From assembly GCA_964539825.1 (NCBI GenBank), contig CAZIKF010000024.1, forward strand, positions 7,296 through 71,295: DNA of 64,000 nucleotides, given 5' to 3'. The position numbers were made by a program, and so were the translations under genes. Position 1 is the first letter of the stretch. Every line of letters begins with the position of its first letter. The notes beneath the pieces were generated by a model that saw nothing but the letters and a program-made list of their open reading frames with translations, had not been told where the DNA came from and made no database searches. Below are positions 53,798 to 61,613 of this stretch, piece after piece. The stretch comes from CAZIKF01 sp964539825 (GTDB taxonomy: Bacteria > Muiribacteriota > UBA6191).

Positions 53798-53946
53798 AGA
53801 AATCGCCTCGCTACAAACACCGGATTGCAGGGATAATAGTTGATGTTAACAATAAAAAACGGGACAGCCAAGAAAGGGGGGACTTCAAATGCCCCCTGTA
53901 AATTAGGTGGATTACCGCGGTCTATACTACCGTTGCGGGTACCCAT
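53779..53946 (-). CDS. Possible 55-residue leader ORF
   Basis: ATG 53946 has GGGAAGGAATATTAG upstream and reads MGTRNGSIDRGNPPNLQGAF, then a hydrophobic tail, ending at 53779. Its stop overlaps the start of the MBL-like gene (53797) by 19 bases in another frame, which would allow translational coupling. No homologue is recalled and codon evidence is thin, so this is only a candidate. Confidence 0.25.
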   Translation of the reverse strand: MGTRNGSIDRGNPPNLQGAFEVPPFLAVPFFIVNINYYPCNPVFVARRFLWKFIN

Positions 53947-54089
53947 CTAATATTCCTTCCCTTTCCTACTTTCACATGGCTAGCATCACTCTTATAATTG
54001 GATAGGAGAAGGTGTACCGTTTCTGGCGGTTCGATCTGACATTTTTAAATTCTTTGGTACGCATGTAATGTATCTTCAGGTGGTGTGTC

Positions 54090-54485
54090 ATGACTCTTTC
54101 CATTTGCCCTCGATGTCAGTACAGGTTTCCCCCAGACCAAGAACGTTGTCCAGAATGTCATTTTAGACTGGACGGTTCGGAAAAGCAGGCTCAAGAGAGG
54201 CGTGCGACTCCGAGAAATGAGGCATCTACCGGTCCCTACTGTCCTTACTGCGGTTCCAATCGAATTCATAAGGCTAAAGGGCTTGAAGGCTTCAAGGAGT
54301 ATTTGACCCTGGCTGGATTATTACTCCTATGCTTCGCGCTCGGTTGGATTATTCTTGTGCTGATCATGGTTCCCGTAGCAGGTTACTATCTCTATTTTCG
54401 GTCCTGCCCCCATTGTCAGAATTGTGACCGTAGAAATCTACAAACGGTGGATCGATACATTCCGCCAACGGATCGCACCTCCTAG
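54090..54485 (+). CDS. Zinc-ribbon membrane protein
   Basis: A 131-residue protein with two zinc ribbons ahead of the membrane part, CPRCQYRF ... CPECHFRL (about 6-26) and CPYCGSNR (about 50-57), then one long or two short hydrophobic helices (about 72-100) and a CPHCQNCDRR knuckle after it. It should sit in the inner membrane with its ribbons in the cytoplasm. Function unknown; no conserved neighbour. Confidence 0.6.
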   Translation: MTLSICPRCQYRFPPDQERCPECHFRLDGSEKQAQERRATPRNEASTGPYCPYCGSNRIHKAKGLEGFKEYLTLAGLLLLCFALGWIILVLIMVPVAGYYLYFRSCPHCQNCDRRNLQTVDRYIPPTDRTS

Positions 54486-54661
54486 AACATGGTAGACCGC
54501 CAGGTAAGGCTGGTAATCTCCATGAACAGGCTCGACAGGATCGAACCTTAGGCGAGACAATAGTAGAGGGTTTTCCAAACAAGTAATTGTAGAGATAATT
54601 AGCCTAACCCCTTATCTTATGTCCTTGATCCTCACATCAATATTCACAGCCAAACTCTACT

Positions 54662-56083
54662 ATGACACAGGGACACGAACATAGTTATCAACGCTATCCA
54701 AGGCTAAAGCGGCTTGTCAAAAACCCTGCTTACAATGCCGTAGTTTTGTTCCTGGTAATGTTTTCCATTGCTATGATTCTGGTGGAGGTTTTTTTTCCCC
54801 CGCAAAAAGCTCAGCTTGGAACCATCCAGCAAATCAACGACCTGATCACAGTTCTTTTCATCACTGAGCTTTATCTCAATTGGTTAATCTCGGCAACCTC
54901 CAGACAATTTTTGAAAAATCACTGGTTGGAAATCCTCGCTGTTCTTCCTTTGCTCAGAATTTTTAGGTTGGGTCGACTGGCATTTTTATTCCGACTCTTG
55001 CGACTTTTTTCCCTGGGAGGGTTCCTTCAGCAAAGGCTGAAAATCGTGACTCAGGGCCTTCAATCCAAAGTGGCTGAATACGGATTATTATGTGGATTTC
55101 TGGTTTTCATGATTATTTTTGGAGCCGTAGGACTGGCTCAATTTGAGGTTGGCGTAGATGCCAGTCTGCAGTCCCCGGTGGATGCTTTTTGGAAGGCTCT
55201 CTTCTCTTTATTGTCCGGGGAATACGCAGACTACCCTGATAGTATCGGAGGGAAAATAGTTCTTCTCTGCCTATTATTTTTTGAAGTGAGTTTTTTCGCC
55301 ATCTTAACGGGAACTATTTCTGCGGTTATGATTGAAAAATTTAAGGAGAGCGGTATGCAAAAAATAAAAAATGCATCTGATTGTCGTGACCATGTGGTGA
55401 TTTGTGGCTTTAGTCCCAAAACAGCGGTTTTGATCAAGGAGTTTTCCGTTGATAAGGCCTACTGTGGCCGGGATATTATCCTCGTGTCTGAGAGCGCTGA
55501 AATTGATTCTTTGAAGGACATGGGGATCAAAACTGATTTGCTTCAGATACTTCCTGAGGACTTTACCAAAATTGAGACATTACAACGAGCCGGGGTCAGC
55601 ACCGCCAACCTGGCTGTGATTCTTTCGGAACCTGGCAAAAATCGATCCACACACGATGTAGATGCCCGTACCATTCTTGCTGCCTTAACAATTGAAAAAA
55701 TTCACTCTGGAATTCATACCTGTGCCGAGATTTATCATCGCGAGTATCTGGACCATCTAAAAATGGGTGGCGTGGATGATATTGTCATCCAGGGGGAGGT
55801 TTCAGGAAAGCTATTGGCACGTATTGGAATTTCCAGAGGGATCTTACCTTTTTTTGAAGACATTCTGTCCAATGAATCTGGAAACACAATGACCTTCCTC
55901 CCCCCCCCTGCGGATGTTTGCGGTAAAACTTTTCGACAGGCCTTGGAGTATTTCTCAAATGAAGATCAAAATATCCCGGTAGGAATTAGAAAGAAGGATG
56001 GGGAGCTCATTATAAACCCCGGCCAGATTACAATCGAAGCAGCTGATGAGTTGCTCATCATTTCTCAAGCGGTGCTCGTGTAA
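54662..56083 (+). CDS. Voltage-sensor-type ion channel with RCK domains
   Basis: A 473-residue inner membrane channel subunit. S1-S3 lie at about 25-100; S4 is RIFRLGRLAFLFRLLRLF (99-116) with an arginine every third residue. The pore helix is AFWKALFSLLSGEYADYPDS, and S6 follows at 197-225. The selectivity loop reads SGEYAD (185-190) where K+ channels have TVGYGD. After residue 240 come a TrkA-N-like RCK domain (DHVVICGFSP, a partial GxG nucleotide motif) and a TrkA-C-like end (ADELLIISQAVLV). Ligand-gated conductance is likely; the ion is uncertain. It stands alone on the plus strand. Confidence 0.82.
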   Translation: MTQGHEHSYQRYPRLKRLVKNPAYNAVVLFLVMFSIAMILVEVFFPPQKAQLGTIQQINDLITVLFITELYLNWLISATSRQFLKNHWLEILAVLPLLRIFRLGRLAFLFRLLRLFSLGGFLQQRLKIVTQGLQSKVAEYGLLCGFLVFMIIFGAVGLAQFEVGVDASLQSPVDAFWKALFSLLSGEYADYPDSIGGKIVLLCLLFFEVSFFAILTGTISAVMIEKFKESGMQKIKNASDCRDHVVICGFSPKTAVLIKEFSVDKAYCGRDIILVSESAEIDSLKDMGIKTDLLQILPEDFTKIETLQRAGVSTANLAVILSEPGKNRSTHDVDARTILAALTIEKIHSGIHTCAEIYHREYLDHLKMGGVDDIVIQGEVSGKLLARIGISRGILPFFEDILSNESGNTMTFLPPPADVCGKTFRQALEYFSNEDQNIPVGIRKKDGELIINPGQITIEAADELLIISQAVLV

Positions 56084-56131
56084 CGGATACTCCACGCAGC
56101 TTCTAGACTTTTTCTATCTTCAGAAACTAAC

Positions 56132-57515
56132 TCAGCGAAATGGATTGCGTAGAGACTTGGAAACAATGGGTTTCCTGGCTGGCTCCGGGTAGAGTTCTTC
56201 AAATTTATGACTCTGTAGGGCACGATCTTTCTTGGATCCAAAGGCGAGTCTGATGAAGTTCTCAAACCAGGGATTACCTCGAAAACCGTAGTGTCCTCCG
56301 TACTTGAGAACAATGATATCTTTTTGGATCCGATCCCACTCATATTCGTTGAGCATAAGATCATAGATTCCACCCATTCCATCCTTGAGGGGATTATCCT
56401 CTATGGATCCCCAAACACCGGAATCGTTGAAGAAATCATCGGTTGTAGTTAAAACTCGAATGTTAGGAAAGCCCGCTGCTTGTGCCCGCGAAATCCAGTA
56501 ATAAAGATGACCCTTTTTACTGAGAATAATCTTCCTTCCCTCTTGGTTCAAGTCTTTATAATAAGTGGAAAACTTGAATCGATTCTTCCACTCCTGGTAG
56601 GCCTTTTTTTCACTGGGTACATAGTTAAGATTTCGAACTTTGTCATAAGCTTTGACCGATTTCATCAGTCCTTTATAGAATCCTGGAAAGGCCACAAGCC
56701 CCTTTGCGTCCGTCAGAACTTCCTGGCCCGGGTTCGTTGGATCTTCCAGATTGCATGCTCTTCGAAATTTGAGATACATTTTGATCAGCCCCATCTCCTG
56801 GAATGGGTCACGCAACTCATCCACTAATGCATCAAGTCGATCAATACCTCTGCCAATGTGAAAGGGAGGAGCCATGATCGTCATATCAGTTGTGAATATG
56901 GGATTTGGGTGCTCGGCATCAAGAGCCCCCAGTACAGAGGTGAAAAATCCTCCAAGACTAATCCCGATAAGCCTGACCGTCCCATTTAATCCATGGAGCA
57001 GTCTCAATTTTTTAAAGACTTCTCGCACTACCCCATAGAGGTTCTCTGCTTCGTTGGTGACTGTACCCAACTTGCTGATGGGAATCTCGGATACAAAGTC
57101 AGTACCAAATGGATTCGGGAAAGCAACCACGTGGTAGCCGAGGCGGGTAAGGGAATCGAGCCAACGATTGCCCATCACTTCATTAAGATTACCAAAGGTT
57201 CCTGGGAGAAAAATCGCAAGCGGGGCCCGAATAATCCTATTCTTGGAATCTCTTTGAAGACCAACCGCTACCTTTAAGCCTTCCACTTTCAAGATCTGAC
57301 GCGAAGACATTCCAAGTTTCTATTTTCACTTTCATTTCATCATAGGGGATTTTTCTAAGATGACAGGTGGCTGCCATGGAAGATAAAAAACCATCGTGAT
57401 AGGGCGTGGAATAAGTCTTGGCGTAATTCTTGAGTAGCTCATCCCAATCAGCGAATAGAAAGGAGTTACTGAATAAAAGGAGCAGGCAGGACAAAATAGT
57501 GCGGTGCAAATTCAT
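56132..57515 (-). pseudogene. Large secreted alpha/beta hydrolase (paralogue B), frameshifted
   Basis: Paralogue of the gene at 27134-28528. The first part reads from ATG 57515 (GAGGAAAAATCG upstream) with a signal peptide MNLHRTILSCLLLLFSNSFL, through VFASDLESGRLK, then leaves the family sequence and stops. The hydrolase core continues one base out of frame from VAVGLQRDSKN to the stop at 56132, with nucleophile elbow GISLGGFF, TTTDDFFND and YGGHYGFR intact and ending FEELYPEP ... NPFR. Dropping one G of the AAAGGTAGC run (plus-strand C at 57271/57272) restores a 460-residue protein aligned with paralogue A. The shift is either a base error, a recent mutation or, less likely, programmed. Confidence 0.8.
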
Positions 57516-57787
57516 CGATTTTTCCTCATAAAAAACAAAATATAGATCCCAAATGCATACGCTGGAATTCCACTTTTGTTTCCCTCCTGAAACCAAAACC
57601 CAATAGTATCGGATCCTTGATGGATGAGCTACACTTACCAGGGATTGGCGATGTAATGAATCTTATGACACTTTTTGAGGTCCCCTAACCTCAACGCATC
57701 TATCATTGAGTGGGGCAAAGGGTTGGAGTTAGGCGTGATTCTCCTTTTTTTGACCCGGTCCTGCCACGATGATTCTCAGGCTAGAAG

Positions 57788-58477
57788 ATGAGTACAATTT
57801 TAATCGTTGAGGATGACGCCAGGATTCGGGCCAATTTGTCTTCCTATCTCAGGAAAGAAGGCTTTGAAGTTGCTGAGGCAGAGAGTCTCAGTGAGGCCAA
57901 TAACGCCTTTGATGAGACGATTCAGCTAATTATTTTGGATTGGATGTTACCGGATGGGCAAGGGATAGAGTGGATTCCCCAGTTAAGAGCGAAATCGTGC
58001 TTTGTTCCTGTCATATTACTGACAGCCAGAACGGATATGATTGACAAGGTGGTCGGTCTTGAAGTTGGTGCGGATGACTACATCATCAAACCCTTTGATC
58101 CAAGAGAGCTCGTAGCTCGAATCAGAGTTCAGCTTCGCCATCTAAAAACTACAGAGTTAGCTGCCGCAAAAAGGTCTCCCAGATCGTCTGAATTGATCCT
58201 TGAATTTCCACCCATAAGGATGGATGTACTCAAAATGGAGGTCAGGTATCACCAGAAGGTTATCAGTCTGGCAAAAATGGAATTTGATTTGCTTAAGTTT
58301 TTTATGGAGAACCCGGAGAGGGTCTTTACAAGGGATGACATTCTAAGTGCCGTTTGGGGGTTCAAATATCCGACTACCAGGACAGTAGATACCCATGTAT
58401 TGAAGCTTCGCAGGAAGTTAGGTACGCGTTTTTTTGAAACGATTCACGGAACCGGTTACTGTTTCAAGACAAAGTAG
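57788..58477 (+). CDS. OmpR/PhoB-family response regulator
   Basis: A 229-residue DNA-binding regulator. The receiver domain (1-120) has the acidic pocket EDD (8-10), phospho-acceptor Asp52 in ILDWMLPD, LTARTD and KPFDPREL. The winged helix (about 135-229) has LAKMEFDLLKFFMENPERVF, the recognition helix RTVDTHVLKLRRKL and the wing IHGTGYCFKTK. No histidine kinase lies next to it, so its signal source is unknown. The vault-like gene starts 128 bases downstream on the same strand; an 11-bp-phased direct repeat of the kind OmpR-type dimers bind lies between them, so it may control that gene. Confidence 0.9.
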   Translation: MSTILIVEDDARIRANLSSYLRKEGFEVAEAESLSEANNAFDETIQLIILDWMLPDGQGIEWIPQLRAKSCFVPVILLTARTDMIDKVVGLEVGADDYIIKPFDPRELVARIRVQLRHLKTTELAAAKRSPRSSELILEFPPIRMDVLKMEVRYHQKVISLAKMEFDLLKFFMENPERVFTRDDILSAVWGFKYPTTRTVDTHVLKLRRKLGTRFFETIHGTGYCFKTK

Positions 58478-58529
58478 GCTTAGTTTGTGAGCAGCTTGTA
58501 AACAGCTGGTTGCAAAATCTTTGCAGGAT

Positions 58530-58547
58530 GGTAACAGTCCGGTGACA
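58530..58547 (+). promoter_or_regulatory. Direct repeat resembling an OmpR/PhoB-type operator
   Basis: GGTAACA (58530-58536) and GGTGACA (58541-58547) are near-identical 7-mers in direct orientation with exactly 11 bases from start to start, the geometry used by head-to-tail OmpR-family dimers. It lies 59 bases upstream of the vault-like ATG. The upstream segment GTAAACAGCTGG (58498-58509) may be a further, weaker half site. Confidence 0.45.
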
Positions 58548-58605
58548 CATCAGATTCTGTTAGATGGGAAGATGGAATCAGTGAATCTAAGAAAGGTGCG
58601 TAACA

Positions 58606-59997
58606 ATGATTCCCATGATCCATTTTCTTGCCGATGATGAACAGCTCCTGGTGAAATCTCTTTCCACCAGGTATGTGGTAAACGGACCCCGCGTATTCAT
58701 TAAGCCTCCCCTTCATTCAGTACTAGAGAGGAGATCAGGTATAACCCTGGCATCTAATGAGTATTGCCATTTGCGCGATCAGCTCAACGGGCAAATTACG
58801 ATGGAGGATGGACCGGTCTTCTTCTTTTTGGGGGCTTATGATGAGATTGTACTTCACAAAGAAGCCCTTCCCCTCAATAAAGATGAGTATTTTGAGGTGA
58901 TCAACCAGAGTACGGGTGAACTCAAGATCGTGCGCGGGGAATGTTCCTATAAGCTAAAACCCTTCGAGCAGTTTCGGGGTGAGCTTAAATACGCCGTACA
59001 TATCGATGAACATAACGCGGTGGTTGTTCGAGATTTGGAGACCGGAGCCCTGAAGATGATCACCGAGCAACAGAGCTTTTTTCCGGCTGAATCAGAAGAG
59101 ATAAAGAAAGTGGTGCAAAAGGTTCTGGTTGAGGAGCATGAAGTGGTGGCCCTTAAAGACAAAGAAGGCAAACACCATTTTCGTGAAGGAAAGGGGGAAG
59201 AGTCTTCCTTCTTTGTTCCACCTCACTGGGAAATTTTAAATTTCCACTGGTCCTCCGGTCTCTATAAAGAAGCCCGAGAGTTGCTTATCGAGAAGTTTGA
59301 TCTACGCCCTAAATTCATGTGGTATGAGTTTGATGTACGTACTCGTGACAATGTGGAATTGATCCTAAAAGTCACACTATTCTGGCAGATTAAAGATGTG
59401 GAACTTCTGGTGAGTACTACAGACGATGCCAGTGGAGATGTTTGTTCTCACGTTCGCAGTCGTATCATTCAGAAGGTAAGCCAGGTGGAGTTTGCTGATT
59501 TTCTATCGAGTTTTAATGGTCTGGTACATGAAGCGGTGCTCAATGAGAACGACAAGTTTCACGAAGAACGAGGTTTGCTGATTCACTCTGTGGAGGTGCG
59601 GGAAATTGCATGTAAGGATCAGAAGACTCAGGATGTACTTTCAGAAATCATTCAGGAAACGACTACAAGGATAAACCGGATTCAAAAACAGATCAGCGAT
59701 AACGAGGTGGCAATGACTCGCATCGAAGGAGAATTGCTGGCTGAAGAAGGCGAAATGAAACTTCTGGAAAAGCAACTGTTGCGCTTCGAGGAGGAGAGCC
59801 AGGGAGAGGGAAACCGACAGGCACAGGTTGTCTCCTCTTTTCTCGATGGATTGGGATCAGAGCTATCCCTGGAGCAAAAGTTGAAAGTCTTTGAAGTGCT
59901 AAGGAAAAAGGAGGTGATGGAAGGGCTGGCCGGGGAAAATACGCGTATCTTCCTCACCCCGGAAGATGTAGATCTCAAGCTTGATGTACGCGGCTAA
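58606..59997 (+). CDS. Major-vault-protein-like SPFH protein
   Basis: A 463-residue soluble protein. Residues 20-215 are about four to five beta-hairpin repeats of roughly 42 residues (VVNGPRVFIKPP, ITMEDGPVFFFLGAYDEIV, LKIVRGECSYKLKPFE, HNAVVVRDLETGALKMITEQ, ESSFFVPPHWEIL), the vault-repeat plan. Residues 238-345 match the MVP shoulder/SPFH domain: YEFDVRTRDNVELILKVTLF, GDVCSHVRSRIIQKVSQVEF, ERGLLIHSVEVREI. Residues 346-400 are a cap-type coiled helix (IIQETTTRINRIQKQISDNE), then a C-terminal extension. Animal MVP is about 890 residues with nine repeats and a longer cap helix, so this would build a smaller particle if it assembles. AAAGGTGCGTAAC precedes the ATG. It has no membrane segment. 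The family call rests on remembered MVP sequence. Confidence 0.72.
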   Translation: MIPMIHFLADDEQLLVKSLSTRYVVNGPRVFIKPPLHSVLERRSGITLASNEYCHLRDQLNGQITMEDGPVFFFLGAYDEIVLHKEALPLNKDEYFEVINQSTGELKIVRGECSYKLKPFEQFRGELKYAVHIDEHNAVVVRDLETGALKMITEQQSFFPAESEEIKKVVQKVLVEEHEVVALKDKEGKHHFREGKGEESSFFVPPHWEILNFHWSSGLYKEARELLIEKFDLRPKFMWYEFDVRTRDNVELILKVTLFWQIKDVELLVSTTDDASGDVCSHVRSRIIQKVSQVEFADFLSSFNGLVHEAVLNENDKFHEERGLLIHSVEVREIACKDQKTQDVLSEIIQETTTRINRIQKQISDNEVAMTRIEGELLAEEGEMKLLEKQLLRFEEESQGEGNRQAQVVSSFLDGLGSELSLEQKLKVFEVLRKKEVMEGLAGENTRIFLTPEDVDLKLDVRG

Positions 59998-60013
59998 AGA
60001 GAGAATACCCTGT

Positions 60014-60037
60014 CCCCTTTCCTTGTACGGAAAGGGG
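60014..60037. terminator. Hairpin after the vault-like gene
   Basis: CCCCTTTCC (60014-60022) and GGAAAGGGG (60029-60037) form a 9-bp stem with a 6-base loop, 17 bases past the stop codon of the vault-like gene and 24 bases past the convergent LysE gene stop. There is no T-run, so termination would depend on the stem and other factors. Confidence 0.55.
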
Positions 60038-60060
60038 GCGATTGAGGGGGGAAAAGGTAC

Positions 60061-60687
60061 TCACCACTCCATGATGTCTGCACCTAATTTATAAGACAAA
60101 ATTAGAAGTATGATTCCTGCCGCCGCTGAAAAAAATCTCAGACCTTTTTCAGATTGAAGAAAACCCCTCAACAGGCCGGAGCTAAGAGCTAGTAAAAAGA
60201 ACCATATAATGGAGAAGAATGAAGCTCCGGCACCAAAACTGAAACGATCAGGCAAAAGGCTGAATTTGCCGGCGTATCCTCCAATAAGAACCACCGTGTC
60301 CAGGTAGACATGGGGATTTAAAAGACTGAATCCCAGGGCAATGAGAATGGACTGTTTCATCGAAGGAGTCTCGAAAGATTTGATTTTCAATTTCGGAGGA
60401 AAAGCAGCTTCTTTGATCTTGATGAGTGCGTAAAAAAGCAAAAAGATAAGTCCGCCCATCCCAATCCAAATCTTGAATTCCGGCAATACCGAATACAGGG
60501 TGCTGGTACCGACGATTCCAAGAAAGATCAGGGACATATCGCAACAAGAACATACTGAAGCAACCAGCAGGTGGTTTTGCTTTTTCATACCGGCTTCAAT
60601 CACAAAAATATTCTGTGCTCCAAGAGCCAGTATGAGGCTCATTTGCAGCAAGAATCCTTCAACAAAAGCAATTGTAGTAGTTTCCAA
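60061..60687 (-). CDS. LysE/ArgO-family amino acid exporter
   Basis: A 208-residue inner membrane protein with six helices. The opening GFLLQMSLILALGAQNIFVI, and the central GFSLLNPHVYLDTVVLIGG, are the paired conserved loops of the LysE/ArgO exporters of basic amino acids. Direction and substrate follow the family. No LysG/ArgP regulator is adjacent. The IS21 element lies 68 bases upstream of its start. Confidence 0.9.
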   Translation of the reverse strand: METTTIAFVEGFLLQMSLILALGAQNIFVIEAGMKKQNHLLVASVCSCCDMSLIFLGIVGTSTLYSVLPEFKIWIGMGGLIFLLFYALIKIKEAAFPPKLKIKSFETPSMKQSILIALGFSLLNPHVYLDTVVLIGGYAGKFSLLPDRFSFGAGASFFSIIWFFLLALSSGLLRGFLQSEKGLRFFSAAAGIILLILSYKLGADIMEW

Positions 60688-60766
60688 TATTAAGTTTCCA
60701 TGCTCTTATCTACTGGGTAAGGACCAGAGCAATCGAGAGTTAGTTTCACTATAACTGTGTTCTGCA

Positions 60767-60805
60767 ATCGAAAATTGACCCAGGTTGTCATCGAAAATTG
60801 ACCCA
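60767..60805. repeat. Left-end direct repeats of the IS21 element
   Basis: Two copies of ATCGAAAATTGACCCA (60767-60782 and 60790-60805), 23 bases apart, next to the left terminus. IS21 ends carry such multiple transposase binding sites. Confidence 0.85.
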
Positions 60806-60857
60806 CCCATTTCAAGTATAACTTCTCCTAATTAATCTTTCATTCCGCTCCTTTGAA

Positions 60858-61613
60858 TTACCCTTTTGAGGTCTTGGTTTTATCCTTCATCCTGTAGCTG
60901 TCACTTCCTGTCTCAATGATTTCACAGTGATGTGTCAGTCGGTCCAACATGGCGACTGTCATCTTCTTACTATGAAAAATGGAATCCCATTCCGCGAAAT
61001 CCAGGTTAGTCGTGATTATGATGGACTTGGATTCGTAGCATTGACTGAGAAAGTGAAAAAGTAGCTGGCCACCGGCGGTTGAGAATGGCAGATAGCCAAG
61101 CTCATCCAGGATGATCAAAGAGACATTCTTCAACCTGCGAAATATTGTCCCAGCACGGTTTTCTTCCTTCTCTTGCTCCAGCTCATTTACCAGATCCACC
61201 AGGTTGTAAAAGCGAACATGCTTTCCCTGGTGAATTGCACTAAGACCTATTGCAGAAGCTAGATGAGTCTTGCCGGACCCACTGCCACCCATGAAAATGA
61301 CATTCGTCCTTTCTAGGATGAAGTCCCCATCATAGAGCCTACGAATCAAGGCTTCATCCAATTGTGACTCTTCGAAGATAAAGCTGTCGAGATCCTTGTC
61401 CTGCGAGAATCGAGCTTTATTAATTCTCATCTTCAAGGCAGAATTCTTCCTTGAATCACATTCATGCTTCAACAGCATGAATAGAAACTCCTGGGAACTC
61501 TTACGCGCTGCGTTACACTGGCTTTGAACCTCATCATAGACTCTTCTGGAGGCTCCGAGTCTTACTTCCTTGAGCATATCTAAAATCGCTTCACGTCGAG
61601 ATGGTTCATTCAT
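60858..61613 (-). CDS. istB: IS21-type helper ATPase IstB
   Basis: A 251-residue AAA+ ATPase that assembles on DNA and licenses IS21 transposition with IstA. Walker A is GGSGSGKTH (109-117), Walker B LIILDELGYL, and the sensor-type segment IIITTNLDFAEW follows. Its ATG overlaps the stop of istA by four bases, the usual coupling in the family. All key parts are intact. DnaC-like helicase loaders are related but the context decides. Confidence 0.95.
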   Translation of the reverse strand: MNEPSRREAILDMLKEVRLGASRRVYDEVQSQCNAARKSSQEFLFMLLKHECDSRKNSALKMRINKARFSQDKDLDSFIFEESQLDEALIRRLYDGDFILERTNVIFMGGSGSGKTHLASAIGLSAIHQGKHVRFYNLVDLVNELEQEKEENRAGTIFRRLKNVSLIILDELGYLPFSTAGGQLLFHFLSQCYESKSIIITTNLDFAEWDSIFHSKKMTVAMLDRLTHHCEIIETGSDSYRMKDKTKTSKG

